Source: Kitasatospora sp. SolWspMP-SS2h
Lineage (GTDB): Bacteria; Actinomycetota; Actinomycetes; Streptomycetales; Streptomycetaceae
Direction: 5' to 3'
Assembly: GCF_003259315.1 (NCBI RefSeq)
Contig: NZ_QLLT01000036.1
Location: forward strand, 1-61,747
DNA: 61,747 bases
Both the position numbers and the translations under genes were made by a program. Shown here in pieces: positions 15,242 to 24,111 of the stretch. Position 1 is the stretch's first letter; the number at the start of each line of letters is the position of its first letter. The notes under the pieces are model-generated. The model did no database searches. It was not told the origin of the DNA and was given only the letters and a program-made list of their open reading frames with translations.

Positions 15242-18100
15242 CTACTGCCGGGTGGAGACGGTGACCGAGGCGACCTTCATCGGGTGGCCCGGTTCGGTCG
15301 CCTCCGCGGGCGGACTGCCGTACGCGGCGGGGAGGTCGCCGCCGACGGCGACGTCCAGGACCAGGAAGATCCCGTGGTGGACGGCCCGGTCCCAGGCGGC
15401 CGGGTCGACCCGGTCGGCGGTGACCCGGAAGCACTCCCGGCCGTCGCGCAGCCAGCGGACCAGCTCGGGGCTGGTGGAGCGGTCGACCTCGACGGTGTAG
15501 GTGTGGAAGGCGCCCCAGCAGTCGGCGCAGGGCTGTTCGCCGGAGCCCAGGCCGCTCGGCTCCCGGCAGGGGCCGCCCGGCGTGGTGCCGCAGTGCAGGG
15601 TGCCGAACACGCCGCGCCCGCCGACGGATTCGAGCACGTCCAGCTCGCCGACGCCGGGCCAGCCGGTGGACCCGTCGCGGAGCCCGCCGCCGAGCGCCCA
15701 GAACGCGGGCCAGTACCCGGCGGCGGCCGGGCCGTGCACGTCGGGCAGCGCCAACTCGGCCTCCACCCGCAGGCCTCCGCCCGCCGGGGCGGCCAGGTCG
15801 GCCCGCCGGGACTCGATCCGCCCGGAGGACCAGCGGCCGGCCGGGTCCCGGGTCGGGGTGATCTCCAGCGCGCCCGCGCCGTCCAGGCGGACGTTCTCGG
15901 CCGCGTCGGTCATGGTCTCGACCTCGCCGGTGCCCCACTGGGCGGCCGGGCAGCCGGGGTAGCAGGTGCCCAGGTCGTACTGCCAGGTGGCGGGGTCCGG
16001 CCGGCTCCCGGCCGGGCCGTCGAACCCGTCGTGCAGCAGGGTGGTCCACCCGGTGCCGAACACGCCCGCGTCGGTGAGGAGCCGGTCCAGCCGCGGGGTG
16101 AGCACCACGGCCGCGGCGTTGGTCAGGTGGGAGTCGTCGCGGTACAGCAGCACGTGCTCCAGGACGGCCGGGCAGCTGCGCCCGTCGGCCGGGCAGAGCA
16201 CCGAGTCGACCTCGACCGTCCGGACGCCGGGAAACGCCCCGGCGGCGATCCGCTCGGCCAGCGGGTCGGCGTACAGGCCCTCGGCGCGCGGGAAGTCGCA
16301 GGCGGAGGTGGTGCCGGGGTGGCCGGAGACGCAGGCCGGGACGTCCCGGCCGGGGACCGGGGTGTCCTGGAGGTAGACGACCGGCACGCCCAGTTCCCGC
16401 AGCGGGGCGAGGGTCCGCTCCCAGCCGCGCAGCAGTGCGGCCCGGTCGGCGGTGTAGCGGTTGAGCGCGGAGACCACGACCAGCTTCGGCTTCGGGCCGT
16501 CCTTCAGCCGGGCGAGCACGTTCGCCCGCCAGGTGTCGCACTCGTGGTAGGTGCGGCCCAACTGCGGGTTGGTGACGGTGATCTCGGCCAACGGGCAGCC
16601 CTGCTTGACGAGTTCCTCGACGGACAGCCGGTGCTGGGCGGCGATGCCGAGCAGCGCGGAGAACCACTGGCCGGCGTGCGAGTCGCCGAGCAGCACGATC
16701 CGGTCCTCGCCGGTGCCGAAGCGGCAGGGCGGGCTGGTGGTGTCGGCCGGGCCGACCTCGCAGCCGCCGTCCGGCGGGAAGTCCTGCCGGGCCTGGACGG
16801 GGTTGGGCACGGTCGGCGCGTGCGGGGGCGGCGCGGCGGCCAGCAGGCTGCTGCCGGTGCGGGCGCCGGGCGGCAGGCCGGACGGGTCCGGGGGAGTGGC
16901 CGGGCCCAGGTCGCGGATGGTGCCGGAGCCGACGACCAGCGCCAGCAGCACCGGGAGGACCACCGCGGCCAGGCCCAGTGACAGCCCGCGGCGCGGGATC
17001 TCGCCCAGCACCGGGCTGCGGCGCAGCGGCTGCTCCAGCCAGCGCAGCGCGGCGTACGCGGGCAGCGCGGCGGCGGCGGTGAGCGCGGCCCCGGCGCCCC
17101 AGGGCAGGGCGCCCCAGTGCGCCTCGGCGAGCACCAGCACCGGCCAGTGCCACAGGTACAGGTGGTAGGAGAGCCGGCCGACCGCCCGGGGCGCGCCGAG
17201 CGAGAGCGCCCGTCCCACCAGGTGGGGTCCGGCCGGGCCGGCCAGGACGATCGCGGCGGTGGCGGCGGTCGGCAGCAGCGCGGCGTACCCGGGGTAGCGC
17301 GTGTGCCCGTCGAACAGCAGCACCGCGACGAGCACCCCGGCCAGGCCGCCCAGACCGAGCAACTCCCTTACCAGCCTGGGAAATTCGCGGACCGGTAGCA
17401 GGGCGATGGCGGCCCCGGCGGCGAACTGCCAGGCCCGGGTCGGGGTGGAGAGGTAGGCGCCGGCGCTCCAGTGCAGGGAGAGCCAGAACGAGCCGGCGCC
17501 GAGCAGCAGGGTCAGGCCGAGCAGGGTGCGCCGCCGCCAGGCCCAGCGGGCGGCGAGCGCCAGCAGCGGGGCCCACAGCAGGTAGAACTGCTCCTCGACG
17601 GCGAGCGACCAGAAGTGCAGCAGCGCGCTCGGGTCGCGGCCGGCGGCCAGGTAGTCGGTCTGTTCGGCGATGAAGCGCCAGTTGGCGACGGACAGCGCGG
17701 AGGCGAGGACGTCGCGCTCCAGGTCGGCCCGGCGCAGCGGCGCGGTGAGCAGGGCGCCGAGGACGGCGGTGGCGGCCAGCACGACGGCGGCGGAGGGCAG
17801 CAGGCGGCGGGCCCGGCGGGAGTAGAACTCGGCCAGCCGGACGCGTCCGTGCCGCCCGGTCTCGGTGCGCAGCAGGCCGGTGATCAGGTAGCCGGAGACG
17901 ACGAAGAAGACGTCGACGCCGACGAAGCCGCCGGCGAGACCGGGTACGGCGGCGTGGAAGGCGAGCACGGCGAGGACGGCGACGGCCCGCAGGCCCTCGA
18001 TGTCGGGTCGGAACGCCGGCCGCTCGACCGGCGGGCGGTGCAGCACGACGGTGAGCGGGGCGGTCCTCGGAGCGGTACTCGGGGCGATGCTGGTGGACAC
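15242..18100 (-). CDS. Acyltransferase-3 / SGNH / GH16 triple-domain fusion
   Basis: 952 residues in three parts. Residues of about 25-410 form a multi-helix acyltransferase-3 (OafA/YrhL) membrane domain: RPDIEGLRAVAVLAVLAFHA, FFVVSGYLITG, the SLAVEEQFYLLW motif and YHLYLWHWPVLVL. An SGNH-type extracellular domain follows, with GDSH at 472-475 and a late DDSHLT block. A C-terminal glycoside hydrolase family 16 domain (about 690-952) carries the ELDVLE catalytic motif (E819, D821, E824). The first two parts acylate extracytoplasmic glycans; GH16 enzymes cut beta-glucans or galactans. The gene starts 15 nt after the GT2 stop, so both should act on the same secreted polysaccharide. I know of no described protein with this domain order. 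Confidence 0.88.
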   Translation of the reverse strand: MSTSIAPSTAPRTAPLTVVLHRPPVERPAFRPDIEGLRAVAVLAVLAFHAAVPGLAGGFVGVDVFFVVSGYLITGLLRTETGRHGRVRLAEFYSRRARRLLPSAAVVLAATAVLGALLTAPLRRADLERDVLASALSVANWRFIAEQTDYLAAGRDPSALLHFWSLAVEEQFYLLWAPLLALAARWAWRRRTLLGLTLLLGAGSFWLSLHWSAGAYLSTPTRAWQFAAGAAIALLPVREFPRLVRELLGLGGLAGVLVAVLLFDGHTRYPGYAALLPTAATAAIVLAGPAGPHLVGRALSLGAPRAVGRLSYHLYLWHWPVLVLAEAHWGALPWGAGAALTAAAALPAYAALRWLEQPLRRSPVLGEIPRRGLSLGLAAVVLPVLLALVVGSGTIRDLGPATPPDPSGLPPGARTGSSLLAAAPPPHAPTVPNPVQARQDFPPDGGCEVGPADTTSPPCRFGTGEDRIVLLGDSHAGQWFSALLGIAAQHRLSVEELVKQGCPLAEITVTNPQLGRTYHECDTWRANVLARLKDGPKPKLVVVSALNRYTADRAALLRGWERTLAPLRELGVPVVYLQDTPVPGRDVPACVSGHPGTTSACDFPRAEGLYADPLAERIAAGAFPGVRTVEVDSVLCPADGRSCPAVLEHVLLYRDDSHLTNAAAVVLTPRLDRLLTDAGVFGTGWTTLLHDGFDGPAGSRPDPATWQYDLGTCYPGCPAAQWGTGEVETMTDAAENVRLDGAGALEITPTRDPAGRWSSGRIESRRADLAAPAGGGLRVEAELALPDVHGPAAAGYWPAFWALGGGLRDGSTGWPGVGELDVLESVGGRGVFGTLHCGTTPGGPCREPSGLGSGEQPCADCWGAFHTYTVEVDRSTSPELVRWLRDGRECFRVTADRVDPAAWDRAVHHGIFLVLDVAVGGDLPAAYGSPPAEATEPGHPMKVASVTVSTRQ

Positions 18101-18115
18101 GGGAGCGTGGACCTT

Positions 18116-19816
18116 TCAGCCCAGCCAGGGCAGCATCGGAGCCGCCCAGCCGGAGGCGAGCAGGGCGACCAGGGCGAGCGTGCTCGTGACGGCGAGGGCC
18201 TCGGGCCAGCGCCGCGGACGCATCGCCGGGCGGGCCCCGGATTCGGTCGGGTCGGCGGACGCGGCGGGTGCGGCGGAGCCTGCGGACCCGGCGGCGCGCG
18301 GCCGGAGTTCGGCGTACAGGTCGCGGACCAGCGGCACCCCGAGGTGCAGCTGCACGGCCAGGTACAGGGCCAGCCCCCAGGTGGTGTGCCAGCCGTGCAG
18401 GGCGGTGGCGACGGCCACGCCGGCGGCGGTGGCGGCCAGCGTGCCGGCCGTCCACAGCAGCGAGACCAGCAGCACCCTGCGGGCCATCCCGCCGGAACGG
18501 CCGGGACCGGCGGCGCCGGTGGGCACCCAGGCGGCGCTGCGGCCGCGCAGGGTGTGCCAGTACGCGGTGGCGGCGGCGAAGCCCATCAGCACGTTGGCGC
18601 GCAGCACTTCGGAGCGCCAGCGGGTGCGGCTGACCCGGGGCAGCAGCACGTGCCACAGCCACAGCAGCGAGATCAGCGGCAGCACGTACCGGGCCCGGAC
18701 CTCGCCGGGGAAGGCGAACAGCATCACCAGCGGCGGCAGCGGCGCGGTGAGCACGTTCACGGCGGCGGCCAGGTAGCCGACGATGCCCTCGTCGAAGCAG
18801 CGGCGCATCCGCCAGGTCATCGCCCGGCGGGTGGCCCGGTCGCCGATCAGGTGCAGGTTGCCCATCGTCCAGCGGTACTGCTGGTTGACGAAGCTGGTGG
18901 TGGAGTCGGGCGAGGTGCCCTTGGCGACCAGCACCGGCACGTAGCGGGTGGTGTAGCCCCGCTGGTGCAGGGCCAGGCCGGTGTACATGTCCTCGCTGTG
19001 GTCGAGCCGGGCGAAGCCGCCGGCGGCGTCGATCGCGGCGCGCCGGTAGACGGCGTTGGAGCCGCAGCAGATGGCGGCGTCGGAGGCGTCCCGGCTGGGC
19101 TGCACCCAGCGGAAGAACCACTCCTGGGCGGACCCGGCGGCGCGCTGCACCCAGCCCATCGAGGCGTCGGTGTCGAAGCACTGCGGGCTCTGCACGATGC
19201 CGACCGCCGGGTCGCCGAAGTACGGCAGGAGGTGCTGGAGCAGGTCGGCGCGCGGCGCGAAGTCGGCGTCCAGGATGGCGACGAACTCGCCGCCGCTCAG
19301 GGTCAGCGCGTGGTTGAGGTTGCCGGCCTTCTTGAACTCGCCGCGGTTCGGGCGGACCACGTAGTGGTAGCCGAACTCCCCGGCCAGCCGGGCGACTTCG
19401 GGCCGATCTGCATCGTCGAGCACCCACACGTCGAGCCGCCCCGGGTAGGAGCTGCGGGCGACGGCGCGGTAGGCGTTGGCCAGGATGTCGAGCGGTTCGC
19501 CGCAGGTCGGCAGGTACAGGTCGACGGACGGCGGCGCGGCCGGCTGCCAGGCGGCGACCAGCAGTTCGTGGCCGCCCCGGGTGAAGCGGCGGCGGCGCAG
19601 GCCGTTCAGGCAGGTCAGGGCGAGTGCGACGGCGTTGACGCCCAGTACGGCGAGGAACGGCCACAGGGCCGGGGTGCGCAGCGAGAAGCTGAACATGGTG
19701 CCCGCGCTGACCGTGAAGGCGAGCGCGGAGAGCAGCGGGACCCAGCGGCGCTGCGGCCCGAAGTACCAATAGAGCTCCTGGTCGGAAGGTGGCGACGGAA
19801 GGTGATTGACAGTCAT
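18116..19816 (-). CDS. Processive family-2 glycosyltransferase, cellulose-synthase-like
   Basis: 566 residues from the ATG at 19816, preceded by GGGGGG. Two N-terminal helices, a cytosolic GT-A domain and about six C-terminal helices match processive beta-glycan synthases. The four catalytic elements are present: VLDDAD, the DxD in ILDADF, the EDMYTG acceptor motif (TED equivalent) and QQYRW (QxxRW). These enzymes polymerise UDP-sugars and thread the chain across the membrane. No PilZ domain is seen. The DasR-like site 50 bp upstream and the downstream acyltransferase-GH16 gene suggest a decorated and trimmed exopolysaccharide, possibly linked to amino-sugar supply. The sugar is not determinable from the sequence. 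Confidence 0.9.
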   Translation of the reverse strand: MTVNHLPSPPSDQELYWYFGPQRRWVPLLSALAFTVSAGTMFSFSLRTPALWPFLAVLGVNAVALALTCLNGLRRRRFTRGGHELLVAAWQPAAPPSVDLYLPTCGEPLDILANAYRAVARSSYPGRLDVWVLDDADRPEVARLAGEFGYHYVVRPNRGEFKKAGNLNHALTLSGGEFVAILDADFAPRADLLQHLLPYFGDPAVGIVQSPQCFDTDASMGWVQRAAGSAQEWFFRWVQPSRDASDAAICCGSNAVYRRAAIDAAGGFARLDHSEDMYTGLALHQRGYTTRYVPVLVAKGTSPDSTTSFVNQQYRWTMGNLHLIGDRATRRAMTWRMRRCFDEGIVGYLAAAVNVLTAPLPPLVMLFAFPGEVRARYVLPLISLLWLWHVLLPRVSRTRWRSEVLRANVLMGFAAATAYWHTLRGRSAAWVPTGAAGPGRSGGMARRVLLVSLLWTAGTLAATAAGVAVATALHGWHTTWGLALYLAVQLHLGVPLVRDLYAELRPRAAGSAGSAAPAASADPTESGARPAMRPRRWPEALAVTSTLALVALLASGWAAPMLPWLG

Positions 19817-19866
19817 TGGGCCCCCCACGGCCGGACATTGACACCTGTCGCCGGTCAGATTACCCG

Positions 19867-19882
19867 ATTGGTATAGACCAAA
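19867..19882. promoter_or_regulatory. DasR-responsive element (dre) candidate
   Basis: ATTGGTATAGACCAAA matches the known dre consensus ACTGGTCTAGACCACT at 12 of 16 positions and keeps the TGGT/ACCA core with its central TA. It sits about 50 bp upstream of the GT2 start, where binding would block transcription. DasR releases such sites when glucosamine-6-phosphate accumulates. The rest of 19883-20059 shows GGGCGAC repeats but no gene. Confidence 0.65.
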
Positions 19883-20059
19883 TGGCCACGCGGGATGAAC
19901 AGTGGAGCAACTCGGGTGAAGGGCGCGTGACCAGGCATGACCGGGCCGGGGAAGATCGCTGCGGTGGTGCGCGCGGGACCGCCGGGGCGGACGGCGTGCA
20001 CGGTGGCGCGACGGGCGACGGGCGACGGGCGGCGCGCTGCGTGCGGCGGGTGGGGGCGG

Positions 20060-20404
20060 TCAGCGCGCGGCGGGCGCGGCGGCCAGGACCGCGTCCAGCA
20101 GGCCGGGGAAGCGGGCGGCCAGGTCGGTCTCGCGCAGGCTGTTCATCTTCGAGGTGCCGCGCCGGTGCTGGCGGATCAGCCCGGCCTCCCGCAGCACCCG
20201 GAAGTGGTGCGTCATCGTCGACTTGGTGACCGGGAGTTCGAACGCCAGGCAGTTCAGCTCGCTGCCGCCCGTGCCCGCGAGCTCGGAGACGATCCGCAGC
20301 CGGATCGGGTCCGCCAGCGCGTGCAGCACGCAGGCCAGCTGGAGCTCCGCGGTGGCGGGCTCGGGCAGCAGGCCGGGGCAGTCCCGGTCGTGGTCGACGG
20401 TCAC
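20060..20404 (-). CDS. ArsR-family HTH regulator
   Basis: 114 residues from a GTG at 20404. The fold is the ArsR winged helix: LACVLHALADPIRLRIVSEL, then the HTH FELPVTKSTMTHHFRVLREAGLIRQHRRGTS and a wing, ending in an Ala-rich helix. No cysteine metal-binding motif (CxC) is evident; the Cys residues in GLNCLAF-like and CPGLL positions are isolated, so the signal is probably not a classic metal. TACTAT lies seven bases before the GTG, suggesting a leaderless message. It is divergent from the ene-reductase gene, with palindromes between, as expected for a redox or xenobiotic sensor controlling that enzyme. Confidence 0.88.
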   Translation of the reverse strand: MTVDHDRDCPGLLPEPATAELQLACVLHALADPIRLRIVSELAGTGGSELNCLAFELPVTKSTMTHHFRVLREAGLIRQHRRGTSKMNSLRETDLAARFPGLLDAVLAAAPAAR

Positions 20405-20410
20405 GGGCTC

Positions 20411-20465
20411 ATAGTACGACAACTCTCGTAGTTTGACAGCCGTCGTAGTACGGCGAGTATCGTAC
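20411..20465. promoter_or_regulatory. Divergent promoters with overlapping ArsR-type operators
   Basis: The rightward promoter has TTGACA at 20433-20438 and GAGTAT at 20455-20460. Two inverted repeats straddle it: TACGACAACTCTCGTA (20415-20430) and GTACGGCGAGTATCGTAC (20448-20465). A third half site CGTCGTAG is at 20441-20448. The first repeat also covers the leftward -10 (TACTAT, reverse of 20411-20416), so one repressor could shut both genes. Confidence 0.6.
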
Positions 20466-20512
20466 GAAGCGAAAGCACCCCCGTGTCCGACCCACAGGAA
20501 GGACAGGCAGCC

Positions 20513-21607
20513 GTGAGCGCCCTGTTCGAACCCCTCACCCTCCGCTCGCTGACCATCCCCAACCGGATCTGGCTCAGCCCGATGTGCATGTACTCCGCCG
20601 CCTCCGAGGGGCCTGACACCGGTGCCGCCACCGACTTCCACCTCGCCCACCTCGGCTCCCGCGCCGCCGGCGGCGCCGGGCTCGTGATGGTCGAGGCCAC
20701 CGGCGTCCGTCCCGACGGCCGGATCTCCCCGTGGGACCTCGGCCTGTGGAACGACCGCCAGCAGGAGCGGCTGGCCCGGATCGCCGCGCTGATCACCCAG
20801 CACGGCGCGGTGCCGGCGATCCAGCTGGCCCACGCCGGCCGCAAGGCGTCCACCGGCAGGCCGCAGGACGGCGGCGGACCGCTCCCCGTCGAGCGGGGCG
20901 GCTGGCAGGTCGTCGGCCCCTCCCCGGTGCCCTTCGACGCGCCCTACCCGGTGCCCGTCGAGCTGACGGAGGACCAGATCACCGAGCTGGTCGAGGACTT
21001 CGCCGCCTCCGCCCGCCGCGCCCTGGCCGCCGGCTTCCAGGTGGTCGAGGTGCACGGCGCGCACGGCTACCTGGTGCACCAGTTCCTCTCCCCGGTCTCC
21101 AACCACCGCACCGACGGCTACGGCGGCGACTTCGCCGGACGCAGCCGGCTGGCCCGCGAGATCGCCACCGCGGTCCGGGCCGTCTGGCCCGCCGAGCTCC
21201 CGGTGCTGTTCCGGGTCTCCGCCACCGACTGGCTCCCGGAGGAGCCCAGTTGGACGCTGGAGGAGTCGGTGCTGCTCGCCAAGGAGCTCCAGGCCGTCGG
21301 CGTCGACCTGATCGACGTCTCCAGCGGCGGCAACGTGCCGCGCGCCGAGATCCCCGTCGAGCCCGGCTACCAGGTCCCGTTCGCCGAGACCGTCCGCCGC
21401 GAGTCCGGCCTCCCGGTCAACGCCATCGGCCTGATCACCGACGCCGCCCAGGCCGAGGCGATCGTCGCCGAGGGCCGCGCCGACGCCGTCATGCTCGGCC
21501 GCGAACTGCTCCGCGACCCCTACTGGCCGCTGCACGCCGCCCGCACCCTCGACGTCCCCCGCGACTGGCCCGTCCAGTACGGCTACGCGGTCGGCCCGCG
21601 CGGCTGA
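20513..21607 (+). CDS. Old Yellow Enzyme-type NADH:flavin oxidoreductase (YqjM-like)
   Basis: 364 residues from the GTG at 20513, chosen because AGGAAGGACAG lies just upstream; the earlier GTG at 20483 has none. The start VSALFEPLTLRSLTIPNRI and the SPMCMYSA segment (Cys near the FMN) mark the thermophilic-like/YqjM branch of FMN-dependent ene-reductases. AIQLAHAGRKAS, EVHGAHGYLVHQFLSP and the C-terminal ADAVMLGRELLRDPYWP complete the TIM-barrel FMN site. It reduces activated C=C bonds of enals, enones or nitro compounds with NAD(P)H. Control by the divergent ArsR protein is likely. The natural substrate is unknown. Confidence 0.93.
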   Translation: MSALFEPLTLRSLTIPNRIWLSPMCMYSAASEGPDTGAATDFHLAHLGSRAAGGAGLVMVEATGVRPDGRISPWDLGLWNDRQQERLARIAALITQHGAVPAIQLAHAGRKASTGRPQDGGGPLPVERGGWQVVGPSPVPFDAPYPVPVELTEDQITELVEDFAASARRALAAGFQVVEVHGAHGYLVHQFLSPVSNHRTDGYGGDFAGRSRLAREIATAVRAVWPAELPVLFRVSATDWLPEEPSWTLEESVLLAKELQAVGVDLIDVSSGGNVPRAEIPVEPGYQVPFAETVRRESGLPVNAIGLITDAAQAEAIVAEGRADAVMLGRELLRDPYWPLHAARTLDVPRDWPVQYGYAVGPRG

Positions 21608-21708
21608 CACCCGCCGGGCGGGACGCGGCAGGCGGAACGCGGGACGCGGGACGCGGGAGGCGGGCGCACCCACGGGGGAGTGCGCCCGCCGCCCGGCCAC
21701 CCGCCGCG
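21608..21708. terminator. Hairpin terminator between convergent genes
   Basis: GGCGGGCGCAC (21659-21669) and GTGCGCCCGCC (21680-21690) form a perfect 11-bp stem with a 10-nt loop. GGGACGC-type short repeats run through 21620-21655. Confidence 0.7.
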
Positions 21709-22950
21709 CTAGGGGACCAGTTCGGCCGCCGGGGCCGGCCCCGCGCCGTCCGCGCCGGCCGCGCCGCCGGGAGCGTCCCCGCCGTCCCCGGCGTCCTCGT
21801 CCTTCCAGCGGCCCGGTTCGACCATGAACGCGCCGAGCGCGACGCCCAGCAGCGGGACGGCGGGCAGCAGGGTCAGCACGCCCTGGGGGCCGTGGTGCTG
21901 GGCGAGCAGGCCGAAGAGCGGGGCGATCAGGCCGCCGACGCTGACGGCCAGGCCCAGGGTGACCCCGGCGGCGGTGCCGGGGCGGGTGGGCAGGTAATCC
22001 TGGCCGAGCTTGACCAGGACGGCGAACGGCAGGTTCAGCGTCGCGCCCGCCAGGACGGCGAACAGCAGCGGGGCCCACGGGCCGGGCGTCACCCGCAGCA
22101 GGACCAGCGCGGGGACGGTGAGCGCGGTGCCCCACTGCGCGGTGCGGACCATGCCGATCCGGTCCGCGAGCCGCCCGCCGCCCAGGGTGCCCGCGACGCC
22201 GCCCAGCAGGAAGCAGGTCAGCGCCGCGCCGGCCAGCAGGTGCGAGGCGCCCAACTGCCGCAGCCAGTACAGCTCGATGAAGGTGCTGACGCCGAAGAAC
22301 ACCACCGAGCGGACCACCTCGACCCCGGTGAGCACCAGGAACGGCCGCCAGCGGTCCTTCCCGGCGCGCGCCGCCCCGCCCCCGGCGTGCGGGTACGTCC
22401 GGTGCCGGGCCCGGAACAGCACCGCCGCCATCAGCAGCGCCGGCAGCACGAACACCGCCGTCGCCCGCAGCCCCCACGCGGAGAGCAGCGGCGTGGCCAG
22501 CACCGGCGCCAGGAAGAACCCGACGCTGCCGCCCGCCGCGAAGACGCTCATCGCCCCGGTCGAGTCGCCCGCCGCCTCCCGGGCCGCCCGCCCCGCCGCC
22601 GGGTGGAACGCCGCCACCCCCAGGCCGGAGAGCAGCACCAGCAGCCACACCAGCGCGTATCCGTCGGCCAGCCCGCTCAGCCCCGCGCCCAGCCCGGCCA
22701 GCGCCAGCCCCGCCGCCGACAGCCAGGGCAGCGGACGCCGGTCCACCAGCAGGCCGACCAGCGGCTGCGGGACCGCGCTGCCCAGCGTCGCCGCCAGCGT
22801 CAACCCGCCCGCCGCCACGTACCCGTAGCCGCGCTCCAGGACGAAGTACGGCACCACCGCGGGCACCAGGCCCTGGTACAGGTCGTCCACGGCGTGCGCC
22901 GCGCCCCACATCCGCATCCGGCGCCACACGCCGGGCAGTTCGCTCGTCAT
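21709..22950 (-). CDS. MFS transporter, fosmidomycin-resistance (Fsr)-like
   Basis: 413 residues from the ATG at 22950. Twelve helices are expected. The opening AAHAVDDLYQGLVPAVVPYFV, with its HxxxDxYQG pattern, is the hallmark of the Fsr subgroup. GLGVAAFHPAAGRAAREAAGD and the motif-A equivalents GGRLADRIGMV also match. The C-terminal tail is Gly/Ala/Asp-rich. Fsr-type pumps export small drugs such as fosmidomycin. It is divergent from an AraC regulator gene with a 54-nt gap, a usual arrangement for an inducible exporter. Confidence 0.88.
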   Translation of the reverse strand: MTSELPGVWRRMRMWGAAHAVDDLYQGLVPAVVPYFVLERGYGYVAAGGLTLAATLGSAVPQPLVGLLVDRRPLPWLSAAGLALAGLGAGLSGLADGYALVWLLVLLSGLGVAAFHPAAGRAAREAAGDSTGAMSVFAAGGSVGFFLAPVLATPLLSAWGLRATAVFVLPALLMAAVLFRARHRTYPHAGGGAARAGKDRWRPFLVLTGVEVVRSVVFFGVSTFIELYWLRQLGASHLLAGAALTCFLLGGVAGTLGGGRLADRIGMVRTAQWGTALTVPALVLLRVTPGPWAPLLFAVLAGATLNLPFAVLVKLGQDYLPTRPGTAAGVTLGLAVSVGGLIAPLFGLLAQHHGPQGVLTLLPAVPLLGVALGAFMVEPGRWKDEDAGDGGDAPGGAAGADGAGPAPAAELVP

Positions 22951-23004
22951 GCGTCCAGCCTGGCCGCCGCGCCACCGTGCGGGCTTCCGGTACTCTGCCA
23001 ATTC

Positions 23005-23784
23005 GTGTCGCCAACCCGCCAACCCGCCGAGGACGGCCCGCCGAGCGCCGCGCAGCACCAGCGGGAGACCGGCCCCAGCCGCCACCCGCTGGCCCACCGG
23101 GAGCGGATCGACTGGCACTGGCACGACGTCGACCAGCTGATCACCCCCGGCCGCGGGGTGCTGGAGGTGCGCACCCCGTACGGGCGGTGGGTCGTCCCGC
23201 CGCACCGCGCGGTGTGGCTGCCCGCCGGGGTGCCGCACGCCCACCGGGCGCACGGGCCCAGCGAGTTGCGCTGCCTGGTCTACCCGGCCGGCACCGACCT
23301 GCTGCGGCTCACCGCGCCCGCCGTGCTCGCCGTCACCCCGCTGCTGCGCGAGATCATCGCCCACCTGACCGGCCCCGATGCCCCCGCCGGACGCCCGGCC
23401 CGCACCCTCGAACAGGCCGCCCTGGACCAGCTCGCCCGCGCCCCCGAACTCCCGGCCGGCCTGCCCCGCCCCACCGACCCCCGGCTGCGCGACCTGGCCG
23501 CGCTGCTCACCGCCGACCCCGCCGACGGCCGCTCGCTCGCCGAACTCGGCCGCGCCGTCGGCGCCGCCGAACGCACCCTCAGCCGGCTGTTCCGCCGCGA
23601 ACTCGGCCTGGGCTTCCCGCAGTGGCGCACCCAACTGCGCCTCCAGCACGCCCTGGTGCTGCTCGCCGAGGGCCGCTCGGTCACCGCCACCGCCGCCGCC
23701 TGCGGCTTCCGCTCGCCGAGCGCGTTCATCGAGGCGTTCCGGCACGCCTTCGGCACCACCCCGGGCCGCCACCAGCAGACCTGA
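23005..23784 (+). CDS. AraC-family regulator with N-terminal cupin
   Basis: 259 residues from a GTG at 23005. The N-terminal half is an AraC cupin sensor: IDWHWHDVDQLITPGRGVLEV, then VVPPHRAVWLPAGVPHAH. The C-terminal third holds the two HTHs of the DNA-binding domain (SLAELGRAVGAAERTLSRLFRRELG and SVTATAAACGFRSPSAFIEAFRHAFG). TACTCT at 22991-22996 lies eight bases before the GTG, consistent with a leaderless message. It probably regulates the divergent Fsr-like exporter. This subgroup is often annotated as NimR-like. Confidence 0.9.
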   Translation: MSPTRQPAEDGPPSAAQHQRETGPSRHPLAHRERIDWHWHDVDQLITPGRGVLEVRTPYGRWVVPPHRAVWLPAGVPHAHRAHGPSELRCLVYPAGTDLLRLTAPAVLAVTPLLREIIAHLTGPDAPAGRPARTLEQAALDQLARAPELPAGLPRPTDPRLRDLAALLTADPADGRSLAELGRAVGAAERTLSRLFRRELGLGFPQWRTQLRLQHALVLLAEGRSVTATAAACGFRSPSAFIEAFRHAFGTTPGRHQQT

Positions 23785-23811
23785 CCGGCCGCCGGCAGGC
23801 CCGACCGGCCG

Positions 23812-24111
23812 TCAGCGGTGCCGTCCGCCGTTCCGGTACTCGCGCGAACCCTCCAGCGGGGCAGCCGAGTTGGGGGCGCGACGCCGGGTGGCGGCGACCT
23901 GCCGGGAGACCGCCACGTCGATCAGGCACCAGGCGAGCAGGAAGACCCCCAGCGCCATCAGCGCCAACGCCGGTGTCAGCAGGCCGGTGTGCGCCCAGGA
24001 GGCGAACAGCGCCACCACGAAGGTGAACACCGTGAAGGCGAAGGCCATGCCCGCCCGGACGGCGGCCGCCCGGACCTCGTCCGGCAGCCGCCCGCGCCGA
24101 CGAACGGCCAT
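23812..24111 (-). CDS. Small two-helix membrane protein
   Basis: 99 residues from the ATG at 24111, with AGGGGG seven bases upstream. A basic N-terminus (MAVRRRGRLPDEVRAAAVRAG) leads to two hydrophobic helices (FAFTVFTFVVALFASWAH and ALALMALGVFLLAWCLIDVA). A basic cytoplasmic tail follows. I do not recognise a family. It has no obvious operon partner; the AraC gene converges on it with a 27-nt gap. Confidence 0.65.
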   Translation of the reverse strand: MAVRRRGRLPDEVRAAAVRAGMAFAFTVFTFVVALFASWAHTGLLTPALALMALGVFLLAWCLIDVAVSRQVAATRRRAPNSAAPLEGSREYRNGGRHR

